The position numbers and the translations under genes were made by a program. The notes under the pieces are model-generated. The model saw nothing but the letters and a program-made list of their open reading frames with translations. It was not told where the DNA came from and did no database searches. A stretch of DNA of 64,000 nucleotides from Butyrivibrio sp. WCD3002 (GTDB lineage Bacteria; Bacillota; Clostridia; Lachnospirales; Lachnospiraceae): positions 744,001 through 808,000 of the forward strand of contig NZ_AUJO01000001.1 in assembly GCF_000424265.1 (NCBI RefSeq). The letters run 5' to 3'. Of this stretch, positions 50,883 through 61,700 are shown piece by piece. Numbering within the stretch: the first letter of the stretch is position 1; each line of letters opens with the position of its first letter.

Positions 50883-52520
50883 TTACTGAACACCATTTGC
50901 TGCTGCCCACTCATCAAGAGCTGCCTGCTTAGCTGCAATATAATCATCAAGACCTGCTTCCTTAAGTCTGCTCTCAAGTTCAGGAATACCTACTTCAGGA
51001 TCAAGGAATCCAAGCTCAAGCTGTGACTGATATTCTGAGTAAACGTTTGCAAGAGCTGTGTACTCTGCTGAGTAATCGCTGTTATCATAGGTGAAGCCCA
51101 TAGCCTTACTAGCTGTAGCGTTGTCGTTGAAGTCCTGCATTCTATCCCAGATTGTAAGCTCATTACCTTCCCAGATCTTAGCGATGAACTGGTTGGGCAT
51201 TTCCCAGTTAACGTTGTTGAAGTACTCTGAACTGTTTGCATCGATACCATCAGCATATGTGATGTGTCCATCGTCTGTCTCTTTCCACTCTTTTCCTTCT
51301 TCACCCCAGCAGATGATTGTTGAAGCTTCGGGATCTGAGTAAAGGAGATTGAGAACCTGCATTGCAGCAACCGGATCATCTGTGTTCTGGTTGATGCACC
51401 AAGGCATTGTGTTGTATGCACTAGAGCCCTTGAAATCAGGGCCAAGCTGGAAGATGATCATCTCTTCGCCGCAAAGGTTTGACTCCTGCTGCTTGATGCC
51501 GGGCTTTGTAGCTGTCTTGTAAGCCATAAGGCTTCCGGACTTAACCTGAACTGTTGTAGCTGTTGTCTCTGTGATAGCGTCAGGTGAAATCCATCCTCTC
51601 TGGTTCCAGTCATACATTCTTGAGCAGAGCTCTTTGTACTGATCGCTTGTGAAAAGATCACCAACCTCAAGGCTGTTTACAGGATCAAGAAGTACACCGA
51701 ATACATCTGAAGGGATATCGATTGCAAGACACTGGCTCACAACTGAAGAGGTATCCATGTAGAATGTTGTCTTCTCGGGATGAGCCTCGTGAAGCTTTCC
51801 TAAGATATCCTCAATTGTATCGAAATCAGTATAGATACATTCCTCGCCATCCTTGTAAAGAGATGCGTAATCAAAACCGATCTCATCAAGAAGAGCTTTA
51901 GGGATTGAAATGCCAAATTTACCGGCTGCATCATCCTTCTTTACAGGTGTTCCATATAATGTTCCGCTTACACGGCATCCGTTGATCTCATCCTCTCTGA
52001 ATGCGCTGAGGATTCCCTGACCATATTTCTGGATAAGGTCATCTTCCTCAAGATCAAGTGTGTAACCCTTGTTTACACAAGGCATAAATCCAACTGAAAC
52101 TGCGTTGAACAGGTCAACCTGCTCACCGGATGCAAGCATAAGGTTCATGTTCTGTGAATATGAAGCTGCATCCATAATCTGAAGCTCAACCTTAACACCG
52201 AGCTTCTCCTCTGTGATCTCAGAAAGCTTTGATGCTACTCTGTCGATACCTGCAGGTGATCCTGCGAAGTTCATGTATGCGATTACAACTGTAGGTGTCT
52301 CGCCTGAATCCTTTCTCTCCTGGATAGCTGCATCTGCTTCTGCACTGTCAGCTGCTTCAGCAGCACCATCAGACTCAGCAGCATCTCCTGCTTCGTCAGC
52401 TGTTGTCTCAACAGCATCTGTGGCATCATCAGCATTATCGGATGCTCCTCCGCCACAACCTGCAAGCATTCCACAGGTCATTACGCCAGTTAAAAGTAAA
52501 GCCATTAACCGTTTTTTCAT
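50883..52520 (-). CDS. Extracellular sugar-binding lipoprotein of the ABC importer
   Basis: 545 residues with a lipoprotein signal (LLLTGVMTCGMLAGCGGG, lipidated Cys in LAGC), an acidic Ala/Asp/Glu-rich linker (~25-65) and a large type-I solute-binding fold (~75-545). The size matches LplA/YtcQ-type binding proteins for pectin oligosaccharides. GGGAGGTAACTATTA precedes the ATG. It is first in the transporter operon and divergent from the YesM-like kinase; TATAAT on the minus strand at 52605-52600 is a candidate -10. Confidence 0.94.
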   Translation of the reverse strand: MKKRLMALLLTGVMTCGMLAGCGGGASDNADDATDAVETTADEAGDAAESDGAAEAADSAEADAAIQERKDSGETPTVVIAYMNFAGSPAGIDRVASKLSEITEEKLGVKVELQIMDAASYSQNMNLMLASGEQVDLFNAVSVGFMPCVNKGYTLDLEEDDLIQKYGQGILSAFREDEINGCRVSGTLYGTPVKKDDAAGKFGISIPKALLDEIGFDYASLYKDGEECIYTDFDTIEDILGKLHEAHPEKTTFYMDTSSVVSQCLAIDIPSDVFGVLLDPVNSLEVGDLFTSDQYKELCSRMYDWNQRGWISPDAITETTATTVQVKSGSLMAYKTATKPGIKQQESNLCGEEMIIFQLGPDFKGSSAYNTMPWCINQNTDDPVAAMQVLNLLYSDPEASTIICWGEEGKEWKETDDGHITYADGIDANSSEYFNNVNWEMPNQFIAKIWEGNELTIWDRMQDFNDNATASKAMGFTYDNSDYSAEYTALANVYSEYQSQLELGFLDPEVGIPELESRLKEAGLDDYIAAKQAALDEWAAANGVQ

Positions 52521-52663
52521 TAATAGTTACCTCCCTTTCAATTCCAAAATCTTCTATATACAAGCCACCTTCTACATAGCTTGCCTTAACCTAATGCAAA
52601 TTATAGAATATAATGGTTACTACAATGTTGTACTTTTATTAGCTGTTTATGTAAATTTCTTAG

Positions 52664-54502
52664 ATGATGAAAAAAGAAAAAAACAATTTGAAAAACTATT
52701 CTTTTAGAAAAAGACTATATAGGATTCTCTACCTTCTTTTCGGGGTAACACTGGCAGGACTGATCGGTTATTCTGCCTTTTTCAGTTACTCCATGCAGCA
52801 GCGTACCTATAAGGATGTACGCCAGCTTCTTTCCCTATATAATGAAGAAACTTCCAAGGACCTTAAGAGTGTTGACTATTATCTTATGGAGCTTAAAAAC
52901 TACAGCACAGAAGTTGCCACCACCGCAACACTCGAAAGCATTAATGGTCATTATAGCAGCATCCTTCGCATCTCTCAGATGTTTGAATTTAATCTGCGGT
53001 CCTTTCCCAGTATTAAGGGTATGTACGCATATTTCCCAAAGAGCAACACCTGGGTCGGGTACAGTAATACCGCTGAATCTCAAAAGACCTTTCAGCCATT
53101 TTTAAAAAATCAGTTTCAGAATGAAGAAATACTTGGATATATCGAAGATGCCAATGGTCTTAAATGGATTCCATATAATTATGAAAATAAGACCTACCTT
53201 GTTAAAACCTTCATGTATGATAACAGTATGATTGGAGCATGGACTGACCTAAACACCCTCTCCTCATCGCTTACATCTCTTGATGATATGGAAGCAGTCA
53301 TTATTTTTACAGACAAGGAAGGTAACGTTATAAGTATCGAAAGTCCTTCCTCTGTTGCGAAGGATATGGCAGCTAATCTTGCAGAACAAAAGTACCAGCT
53401 AAGGCTTCCATTAAAAAAATCTCTGAATGGATCTTCTGAGATAACTGTAGACTCCAAAAGATATATGGTGACCACACAGGAGCTTGATTACTGCGACTAC
53501 TACATAACAGCCATGATACCCATGAAGATAATATCCCAGTCCGTAAACACCTTCTGGCGCTATGCTCTTTTGTTCATGATCCTCATTCTTATCGTGTTTG
53601 GAATAGTGGTCTATTTCTTTAATAAGCTTGTAGGCGGAACCATGAAAATGCTTACATCCATGAATAACGCTATTATGTCAGGGGATATGGATCACAGAAT
53701 AGATGTAACGGATGAAAGATGTGATGAGGTCCTTGAGGTTGCAACTACCTACAACAGTATGGTGGATCATATACAAAAGCTTAAGCTCGATGTTTATGAA
53801 GAACGAATTCATAAGAAAAACTTCCAGCTGTTTTTCCTCAAATCACAAGTTGCTCCTCACTTCCTTATAAACTGCCTCAATATGATCACTTATCTGGCAG
53901 ACGGCACTAAGGAAAATACAGCTATTCTCCGCAGGATGATCGAGACTCTTTCCAAACATCTGCGCTACACCCTCAGCACATCAGAGCATGTACCTCTCTC
54001 TAAAGAGCTTGAATATCTTGATAATTATGTGGAGCTTACCAAGATACGCTTTCCGGGTTGTATAACCTATGAAAAGGATATCGACGAAATGGCACCAAGC
54101 GCTGAAGTTTTCCCTTTAATTCTCATTATGTTCATGGAGAATGCTTTCAAATTCAATCTTATTATGGGAGAAGAACTTATCGTAAAAGTAAGTGCAAATG
54201 TCTACCTTAAAAATGATGAAAAAAGACTTCACATATCCCATGTAGACTCAGGAGAAGGCTTCTCTGAGGAGTTCTTAGAGCAGTTCAACAATGACCAATA
54301 CATACTTATTGCTGACAAAGATGGAAATCATGTAGGTATAAAAAATGTTGTATCAAGACTCAGACTCTATTATGATGAGTCTGCTGTGATGAAGCTCTCA
54401 AATGAACCGGGCATGGGTGCCCGCATTGACCTGGACATTCCTTATGTGGAATATCAGAAGCCAAAAGATGAAAAGACTACAATGAAAGGAATTATATCCT
54501 GA
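52664..54502 (+). CDS. YesM-like sensor histidine kinase
   Basis: 612 residues: TM1 (~20-42), an extracellular sensing region (~43-290), TM2 (~295-320), HAMP (~322-375), then a His_kinase domain with the phospho-His in VAPHFLINCLNMITYL and the ATPase N box in IMFMENAFKFNL and G box DSGEGFS. The layout is that of YesM kinases, which in Bacillus control rhamnogalacturonan use. The ribosome site before ATGATG is weak. It lies divergent from the binding-protein gene and 18 bases before its response regulator. Confidence 0.93.
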   Translation: MMKKEKNNLKNYSFRKRLYRILYLLFGVTLAGLIGYSAFFSYSMQQRTYKDVRQLLSLYNEETSKDLKSVDYYLMELKNYSTEVATTATLESINGHYSSILRISQMFEFNLRSFPSIKGMYAYFPKSNTWVGYSNTAESQKTFQPFLKNQFQNEEILGYIEDANGLKWIPYNYENKTYLVKTFMYDNSMIGAWTDLNTLSSSLTSLDDMEAVIIFTDKEGNVISIESPSSVAKDMAANLAEQKYQLRLPLKKSLNGSSEITVDSKRYMVTTQELDYCDYYITAMIPMKIISQSVNTFWRYALLFMILILIVFGIVVYFFNKLVGGTMKMLTSMNNAIMSGDMDHRIDVTDERCDEVLEVATTYNSMVDHIQKLKLDVYEERIHKKNFQLFFLKSQVAPHFLINCLNMITYLADGTKENTAILRRMIETLSKHLRYTLSTSEHVPLSKELEYLDNYVELTKIRFPGCITYEKDIDEMAPSAEVFPLILIMFMENAFKFNLIMGEELIVKVSANVYLKNDEKRLHISHVDSGEGFSEEFLEQFNNDQYILIADKDGNHVGIKNVVSRLRLYYDESAVMKLSNEPGMGARIDLDIPYVEYQKPKDEKTTMKGIIS

Positions 54503-54520
54503 TTATTACCGGAGGACTAA

Positions 54521-56086
54521 ATGACATTACTTATAGTTGATGATGAATTTTACTTGGTGCAGGGTGTAAAAAACGCCATCGATTTTGAAGCACTTGGAAT
54601 AGACGAGATATATACAGCCTACAGCGCAGATCAGGCAAGGTCTGTTTATGAAGAGCATACCGTGGACATACTGCTTTCAGATGTTGAGATGCCCAGGGAA
54701 AACGGCCTCTCTCTGATAAAGTGGGTAAAGGATAACGGCTATGAATCCATAAACATTCTTCTGACTGGTCATGCCAATTTCAACTATGCAAGAGAGGGAA
54801 TCTCTCTTCAGATTCTTGACTATGTACTTAAGCCCGTGGAGGAAAACAGTCTTCGGGAAGTCATGGAAAGAGCTATTGATAAAGTAAAAGAAAATCAGCA
54901 GCAAAAATCAGAGCACCTGCAGACAGCAAAGCAGGAATTATGGAGAAACCTTTATAACGGAACGATTTCTGCAGATCAGGATACAATTACAGAATTCATG
55001 ACAAAGAACTCTATTCCTGAAGAAATGGCTGAGATTTTCTATTACTACGCTTATCTTCGCGCTGAGACAACAGATGATGTTTTCAGCGCCAATGCCGTGC
55101 TTTCTGCATTGGAGGATCAGTTCAGCTCCGGTATATATGTAACTGCCGTTGACAAGAACCGCTTTATGATAAACATCAGCTTAAGTGAATACGCGGATGT
55201 CGACAGCGAGCTGGAGAAGAAATTGTATACCTGTTTTACAAATACAATGGATAAGCTGCAAAAGGAAAATGACAGCTTCAGATTCGTATTCTATCTGTTC
55301 TCAGGTGCACCGCTCTCAGCAGCGCCTTATGCCTACGAGCTGCTTGAGCACTACTCCAAAAACATACTCACATCGGAGAACAAGGTTATCTCCATCGCAA
55401 ATGTGCCGATGGATTCCATTTCCGCTAAGACCGCATCGGACTCAGAACAGATCGATATTGCAAAATGGGAAGAGCTTCTCTCCATGAACAGAGCAGATGA
55501 CATCCTTCTGGATATCAGAGGCCTACTCATGAAAACTGATTCAACCTTTTCCGCGGGACTCCTTAGGTCTATATATTACGGTCTTATGTCAGCAGTGTTT
55601 ACTGTGCTTGTACAGAAAAACTGTTCTCCTATGAATATATCATCGCAAATGACCCACGCTACAGACCCACGCACCATCACCACCTCGTCAGAGGGACTTT
55701 TGCAGTGGGCAAATTCTCTTCTTAGAAGTGCATCAGACCTGCTTACAAGCCAGAATCCTGAGGAGAATATTGTTGAGCAGGTTAAGCTTTTTATAAAAGA
55801 TCACATCGACGATACAGATCTTTCAAGAACTACTATTGCAGAGGCTGTTCACATCTCTCCGGATTACCTGTCATACGTTTTCCATAAGGAATCAGGGGAA
55901 GTGCTATCCTCCTACATAAACGGAGAAAGAATCGCAATTGCAAAGAAGCTACTGTTAAACACAGCAGCTTCTTCACAGGAAATAGCCGACAAGACCGGCT
56001 TTTCAAACGTATCATATTTTAGTAAGCAGTTTAAGAAAACAACGGGACTTACACCTAACGCTTACAGATCGGAGCATAAGAAATAA
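54521..56086 (+). CDS. YesN-like response regulator with AraC DNA-binding domain
   Basis: 521 residues: receiver (~1-120, LIVDDEFYLVQGV, acceptor Asp in ILLSDVEMPRENGL, Lys in VLKPVEE), a long middle region (~125-410) and a C-terminal AraC double helix-turn-helix (ISPDYLSYVFHKESGEVLSS, KTGFSNVSYFSKQFKKTTGL). CGGAGGACTAA precedes the ATG. Partner of the kinase at 52664; the probable targets are the transporter and glycosidase genes around it. Its end overlaps the convergent GH106-like gene by 25 bases. Confidence 0.95.
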   Translation: MTLLIVDDEFYLVQGVKNAIDFEALGIDEIYTAYSADQARSVYEEHTVDILLSDVEMPRENGLSLIKWVKDNGYESINILLTGHANFNYAREGISLQILDYVLKPVEENSLREVMERAIDKVKENQQQKSEHLQTAKQELWRNLYNGTISADQDTITEFMTKNSIPEEMAEIFYYYAYLRAETTDDVFSANAVLSALEDQFSSGIYVTAVDKNRFMINISLSEYADVDSELEKKLYTCFTNTMDKLQKENDSFRFVFYLFSGAPLSAAPYAYELLEHYSKNILTSENKVISIANVPMDSISAKTASDSEQIDIAKWEELLSMNRADDILLDIRGLLMKTDSTFSAGLLRSIYYGLMSAVFTVLVQKNCSPMNISSQMTHATDPRTITTSSEGLLQWANSLLRSASDLLTSQNPEENIVEQVKLFIKDHIDDTDLSRTTIAEAVHISPDYLSYVFHKESGEVLSSYINGERIAIAKKLLLNTAASSQEIADKTGFSNVSYFSKQFKKTTGLTPNAYRSEHKK

Positions 56087-58716
56087 GTTACATCTCCCAC
56101 GATTCCGCTGGGTGAAACCGCCTTGATATCGGGGCCAAAGAAGCCTCTTCCCCCGGTCATCTTGTGAACCATGCGCTCAAGAGTAGTTCTGACTTCTATT
56201 CTCAGCATATTTGTACCATCCTTCACAAGTCCACCAATCTCAAATACATAGGGCGGACAAAGTGCAGAGCCTGCATATTCATCATTTATCCAAACCTCAG
56301 CAGCTTCAAATACATCTTCAAGATGCAGATAGGCTGCTTCTTTTTTGCCCTCAAAGCTTGTCTCATATCTGATTATTCCCGAAAAATCAGGATGTATCTC
56401 AAGGATATTTCTAAGCTCATCTACAGTAACCTCATCCTTGAAGTTCGGATATTCCTCATTGCTTGTAAAGGATACCTTGAAGGGTCCCTCGATCTGAATT
56501 CCCTTTTCGTCCACCTCTGGAAGTGTTATGGCATTTGCCTCAAACTCAGCATTATCCTCAGGAACGACAATTATGGCCATCTCGTAAGGGTGAAGTGCAA
56601 GGCTCACCTGACCCTCCTCACAACTTGTAGTAAGGATTCTGTTCTTAAAGGCATCATACTGATAAACCGTTCCCGATACAGGAAGCTTAACCGTTCCGTC
56701 AAAGGTCTCGCTGATGCTCTCATTGGAAATAAGATAAAGCCTATCACCGTTCTTTTCGTAGTTGTAAATTCTAAGATCCTTAAAGGTATCCGAAGTAACA
56801 ACAGCGTTTTCTGTAAGATTTTTAGCTGCAATATCAGCAACCTCTGTAAGCTCACAGATATCGGCGTCTTCTGGTCCAAAGCCTGCAAAAACAACCGTAA
56901 GCTCAGTATCCTTAGCCTTTTCCAAAAACGAAGAAAGCTCCTCCGGAACAAATTCGGTTCCCGGGATTATCAGAGTCTTAAAGAGATGTCCGTTAATTAA
57001 AAGTCCTTCTTTTTTGAGCTCCGGCTTATACTCTCCGCCATCTGCAAGGGCGTCCACAGGAATAATGTCAAAATCAATCTGAGCTTCATCCAGCTTTCTT
57101 GCTACCTTTGCGCAGTCCATGTACTTCATTCCGGACCACTCAGCCTCTGCATGATATAAAACCGCAGTTTCTACCAAATGCTTACCGCCGGAAATAAGGT
57201 GCGCCACGCGGTTAAGATAAAGCATAAGCTCTCCAAAGGGCTTATACAGCGTATTCTTTCCATGGGCATAAAAATGAGGCGGACAGTCAAAATCCGGGAA
57301 ATCCTTGGGACTGAAGGCATGAGGCACAAAGTGGTTCACACCTCTTACAAGGAAATGATCAAGCTCATATTTCATGAGTCTTGTTCCCTCTTCCCAGCCG
57401 TAGGCTCCAAAAATCTCGCACATGGTATCACCATGCTTTTTCTCATCAAGGTCAGCTAAAGAAGTGCCAAGTCTTCCGAGAACGTGGTGATAGAACTCTC
57501 CGTCAGCGCCAAGTCCCAAAAGTCCCTTGTGGCTTATATCTGCGCCGCCTTCAGTTACCTGACCACCGATGTCGTCGATACCTGCAAAGTCCTGTCCCCA
57601 AAGTGAACGGAAGTAGTGTCCCTGAGATGAACCTAGCTTTGTACTGTTATCGTTATCTTCAACTATGTGACCAATATACTTAACGCCGTGCTCCCTGCAC
57701 CACTGACCTATCTGCTCTCCAAAATTGCGGCTGCAGAGTCTGCTTACGATATCCATAAAGCCTGTGCGAATATCAGCTGTGAACTCATCGCTTCCAACAG
57801 GCATCCAAAGCGCAGGAATAAGCCTTCTGTAATCAGCTCCAAACCTCTCTGTCATCTCCCCGGGCATTTCCTCACTCCAGGGAAGCGGCATATCATGATT
57901 ACCGATAGCAGCGTCACTTCCGTTATAGCCTGTCACGTTACCGATTTCAGGCTCATCTGAGAAAAAGCCAAGGATAGTTTTTCCAAAATCGTCCTTATAA
58001 TGGGCATAATGAGGCTCATAGCAGGCATCTATCTGGATACGGCAGGACTTTTTACTGAGGAAGTTTACATATCCTCCTCTTCCGCCGCCATTTCTTGTGG
58101 CGTAGATTATGAAAATACGCCATACGCCAGCAGGCACATCAAAGTTGAGGATCCCGTCATTTACTTTATCTGTAAGATCAATAAGGCTGTCATCCAAGTG
58201 ATAGATATCATCCTCTTTGCCATCAACCCTTGATGCGATCACTGCAAAAAGCTCATCATCATCGAATTTTCTTTTCTCTCCGCCGCCAAAGGGACTTGCG
58301 GGAGCAAAAGGACTGTCGTAGTGTTTTGCAGCTGTTGCCACATCGATTGTCACCTGCTTTTTGGGTCCTGCCGCATCAACGCAGGTGTATTCAAGGAACT
58401 GCTTGCAAAGCTCAGGCTCTGCATCTGCCATTTTGCCTGCTGCCTGTCCGCTTGGGAAATGAGCATCATCCAAAATCCACAGCTTCATATCAAGCTTTTT
58501 TGCTTCATCCATAATGATGTCGACATCATGAAACCAGCCGTCCCCCGCATAATCGGGATGAGGTCTTGCTTCAAGGCACATCTCCTTTATGTTGGCATCA
58601 TGTATTACATTTACATATTTTCTAAGCACAGCCTCATCTTCGCCATGCTGCCAGAAAAATGGCAACACGTAGTTGCCATTTTCCCCCTTTATACATTCAA
58701 GTACTGCTGAACCCAT
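56062..58716 (-). CDS. GH106-like glycoside hydrolase
   Basis: 884 residues without signal peptide. The N-terminal half is a TIM-barrel-like domain (LPFFWQHGEDEAVLRKYVNV, LWILDDAHFPSGQAAG, FFSDEPEIGN, YIGHIVEDND). The C-terminus has a GH2/GH106-type carbohydrate-binding sandwich (YLHLEDVFEAAEVWINDEYA). I place it near GH106 alpha-L-rhamnosidases by layout and by the DDAHFPSG motif, not by certain homology. GGGAG precedes the ATG. The GH78 gene lies 18 bases upstream (counting its stop), so the two are one operon. Confidence 0.78.
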   Translation of the reverse strand: MGSAVLECIKGENGNYVLPFFWQHGEDEAVLRKYVNVIHDANIKEMCLEARPHPDYAGDGWFHDVDIIMDEAKKLDMKLWILDDAHFPSGQAAGKMADAEPELCKQFLEYTCVDAAGPKKQVTIDVATAAKHYDSPFAPASPFGGGEKRKFDDDELFAVIASRVDGKEDDIYHLDDSLIDLTDKVNDGILNFDVPAGVWRIFIIYATRNGGGRGGYVNFLSKKSCRIQIDACYEPHYAHYKDDFGKTILGFFSDEPEIGNVTGYNGSDAAIGNHDMPLPWSEEMPGEMTERFGADYRRLIPALWMPVGSDEFTADIRTGFMDIVSRLCSRNFGEQIGQWCREHGVKYIGHIVEDNDNSTKLGSSQGHYFRSLWGQDFAGIDDIGGQVTEGGADISHKGLLGLGADGEFYHHVLGRLGTSLADLDEKKHGDTMCEIFGAYGWEEGTRLMKYELDHFLVRGVNHFVPHAFSPKDFPDFDCPPHFYAHGKNTLYKPFGELMLYLNRVAHLISGGKHLVETAVLYHAEAEWSGMKYMDCAKVARKLDEAQIDFDIIPVDALADGGEYKPELKKEGLLINGHLFKTLIIPGTEFVPEELSSFLEKAKDTELTVVFAGFGPEDADICELTEVADIAAKNLTENAVVTSDTFKDLRIYNYEKNGDRLYLISNESISETFDGTVKLPVSGTVYQYDAFKNRILTTSCEEGQVSLALHPYEMAIIVVPEDNAEFEANAITLPEVDEKGIQIEGPFKVSFTSNEEYPNFKDEVTVDELRNILEIHPDFSGIIRYETSFEGKKEAAYLHLEDVFEAAEVWINDEYAGSALCPPYVFEIGGLVKDGTNMLRIEVRTTLERMVHKMTGGRGFFGPDIKAVSPSGIVGDVTYFLCSDL

Positions 58717-58734
58717 TTCAAAATAACTCCCATT

Positions 58735-61700
58735 TTATCTAAATTCGTGTATACCGCTTCCTACTTCCACTGCCTCTTTTCCCGGCATCATAACAGTTGC
58801 ACTGCTGCCTGCAGGAACTTCAAGTCTGTAAACGTAGCTGCCGTCCTCTGAATGCTCCCAGCCTGCCCTGATAACTCCGTATGGCGTTGTGAAATGTCCC
58901 TTCACATAGGAATAGGTCTTATCCATATAGGGCTTAACCGTGAAATGTCTGTAGCCCGGTGCATCCTCATCTCTCATAATTCCAAGAGCGTACATATAGA
59001 ACCACTCTATAACCGCACCCAGAGAATAGTGATTGAAGGAATTCATGCTGTTGTGGCCGCCAAAGCCGTTCTCAATTGTAAAGGAATCCCATCTCTCCCA
59101 TATACTTGTAGCCCCCTGTGTAACGGGATAGAGCCAGGAAGGACAGCCCTTCTGAGACATAAGCTTATAGGCATCGTCGCTGTGGCCCGTCTCTGTAAGC
59201 ATTGGATTAAGAGGCGCCGTTCCAAAGAAACCGGTTTTCACAAGATATCCCGTCTTCTTTGTGGCATCAGATAATCTGTCGCCCACAAGCTTCTTCATCT
59301 CATCAGTAACCATCTTAAAGGACAGAGGGAGCGCGTAGGAGCACTGTGTATCATCCTTTGTTTTTCCTGTTTCCTTATCAAAATATTTCTCATTAAAGGA
59401 AACCTTCAGTTCCTCGTAGAGCGTCTGATATGCTGCAGCATCAGCATCTTTTCCTATAGCCTTTGCCATACGGGCCATTGTATAGGCGTTGTAGCCGTAA
59501 AAAGCATGGCAAATCAGAGATATATCTGTCTCCTCCGGAGCAAGCCAGTCACCAAGTGTAAAGCCTCCCCCAAGGTCTCCCTGCTCCCACAACCCTGCGG
59601 AGTAATCCATATAGAGCTTTATTGCATCGTAGTTATCACGAATTACCTTCACATCGCCATACTGCTGGAAAAGCTCCCAGGTTACATGGATAGCTGAGCT
59701 CTCGTAGGTATAACCGCCAAAGCCGCCGCCAACAGGAGCGATATCCGGAAATTTTCCGCTTTCATCCTGAAGGTCTCTCATGCACATGAGCCAGTTTTCA
59801 TAGAAAAGCCTGGTGTCCGCATGGAACATGGCTGTTCTTGCAAATATGGATGTATCGCCGTCCCATCCCATTCTCTCGTTTCTCTGAGGGCAGTCTGTGG
59901 GGATACTGATAAAGTTGGACTGCTGGGATCTTCTGACATTCTGTATAAATTTGTTAGTAAGCTCATCCGAAGTTTCAAGAGATGATGTCATATCAAATGC
60001 CGATGATAAAACAAGCATCTTCACATCTGAAAGCTCAGGCTTTTTGGAAACTCCGGATATTTCGATATATCTGTAGCCTCTAAAGGTAAAGGCAGGCGTA
60101 TACTCTTCGCCGCTTTCATCTCCCTTAAAGGTATAAAGGTCTGTGCAGTCAGCATCTCTAAGGTTCTCAACCATCATTGTGCCGGCTTTTCCCTCAAACT
60201 CAGGGATGTCCGGATAGAGAAGCTCTGCATACCTAAGGGTCGCTGTATTTCCCTTTTCTCCGTGAAGTCGCAGCTTAGGTACACCTGCTACGTTTACACC
60301 CATGTCATAAATGTAGACGCCATCTGAAACTTCGCTTACTGAAAGCGCTGTAAGTTCGTAGGATGCCTTTACGCCGTCGCAAGCCTGTCCTATGAGAGAG
60401 GTCTTTTCAATATTTACTTCAGGCCATACCACAGGACCTGATGACATGGTCTCTTCGTGATAGATGGGCGTAGGCTCGATCTCTACAGCCTTCTCCCAAT
60501 CGCTGTCATTATAAGCTGCTTCGGAAAAGCCCTTAACCTTATCCTCTCTTGTGGCATCATAGTGCTCACCATGGAAAAATCCGGCATAAGTGTAAGGACC
60601 TTCGCCGTAGTATTTCCAAGTATCTGTCTCTGTGGGAATACTTGCTACGGTTCCATCCTCGTAGGTAACCTCGATAAGACCGAGGAAGGATTCCTTATCA
60701 CCATAGTAGTTATAATTGCCAAGGACAAAGGTCTGGGCATCGCTCCACCAGCCTGATGCAAGAATTACACCGATGGCATTTTTTCCGCTCTTCAAAAGCT
60801 CTGTAATATCGTAGGTCTGATAGAAAAGATGTCTGTCATACTGAGTAGCACCGGGATTAAACCAGGTGTCTGTAACCTTACTTCCGTTTACCCTGCACTC
60901 ATAGATACCTCTTGCGGTGGCATAAAGTCTTGCCTTCCTAATCTTCTTATCTGAAAGCTCGAACTCTTTTCTGAGCATAGGAATAGAGGTGTGACTCGGA
61001 TCCTTTGTGAGCATAAGATCCTCAGAAGCTGTTCCATAGATGCATGCTGTACTGTCGCTATCACTTCTGTTTTCATCAAAGGTATATGTATTCTTATCAC
61101 TGTAAACAACACCGTAAGGCTTTCTGAGGTTCTTAACCTCAATACTGTAAAGGTCTGCCCCCTGTCCCTTTTCCATGAAAACACCAAGCTCATTAAGTCT
61201 CGGGAATGTGTTTACATCATTTGTTCCTATAGGATTAAGCGCTCTTGGAGCCTCAATCTCTCCAAAGAAGGATCTGTCTTTAGATACATCTATGCGCTTA
61301 CCGTCAAGAACTGTGTATGCTCCGTTACCTCTTACATCAATGAAAAGCTCATGCTCCTCATATCTGTTTGCTTCTGTCAAAACGTCCTTTTTCTCAGGAT
61401 CGTCATAGTCCTTAACGAGCACCTCAACAAGCGGCTTATCAGCAGTGTCCTCAGGAAGGATTCCCACTCTGTAGATTCTAAGCGTTGCAGGAATCTCTTT
61501 TACATCAAGCTCAAACTTAAAGTAATTTTCCCTATCCTTTATTCTCTTATCGTTTCTTCCAAGTACTACTGCGAATTTCGATGTACCCTCATGAATTCTG
61601 AACCTGGCTGTCAGTCCAAAAACTCCGTATACATCAGAGCTAAGCGAATACTCAGAAGGCCCGATCCACTTTGCACCGCCAAAGCTGTCCTCATGGTCCA

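Noticed and set aside
52213..52707. 164-codon plus-strand frame antisense to the binding protein
   Set aside because: It is the shadow of the Ala/Asp/Glu-rich linker and signal peptide; no ribosome site and no family features.
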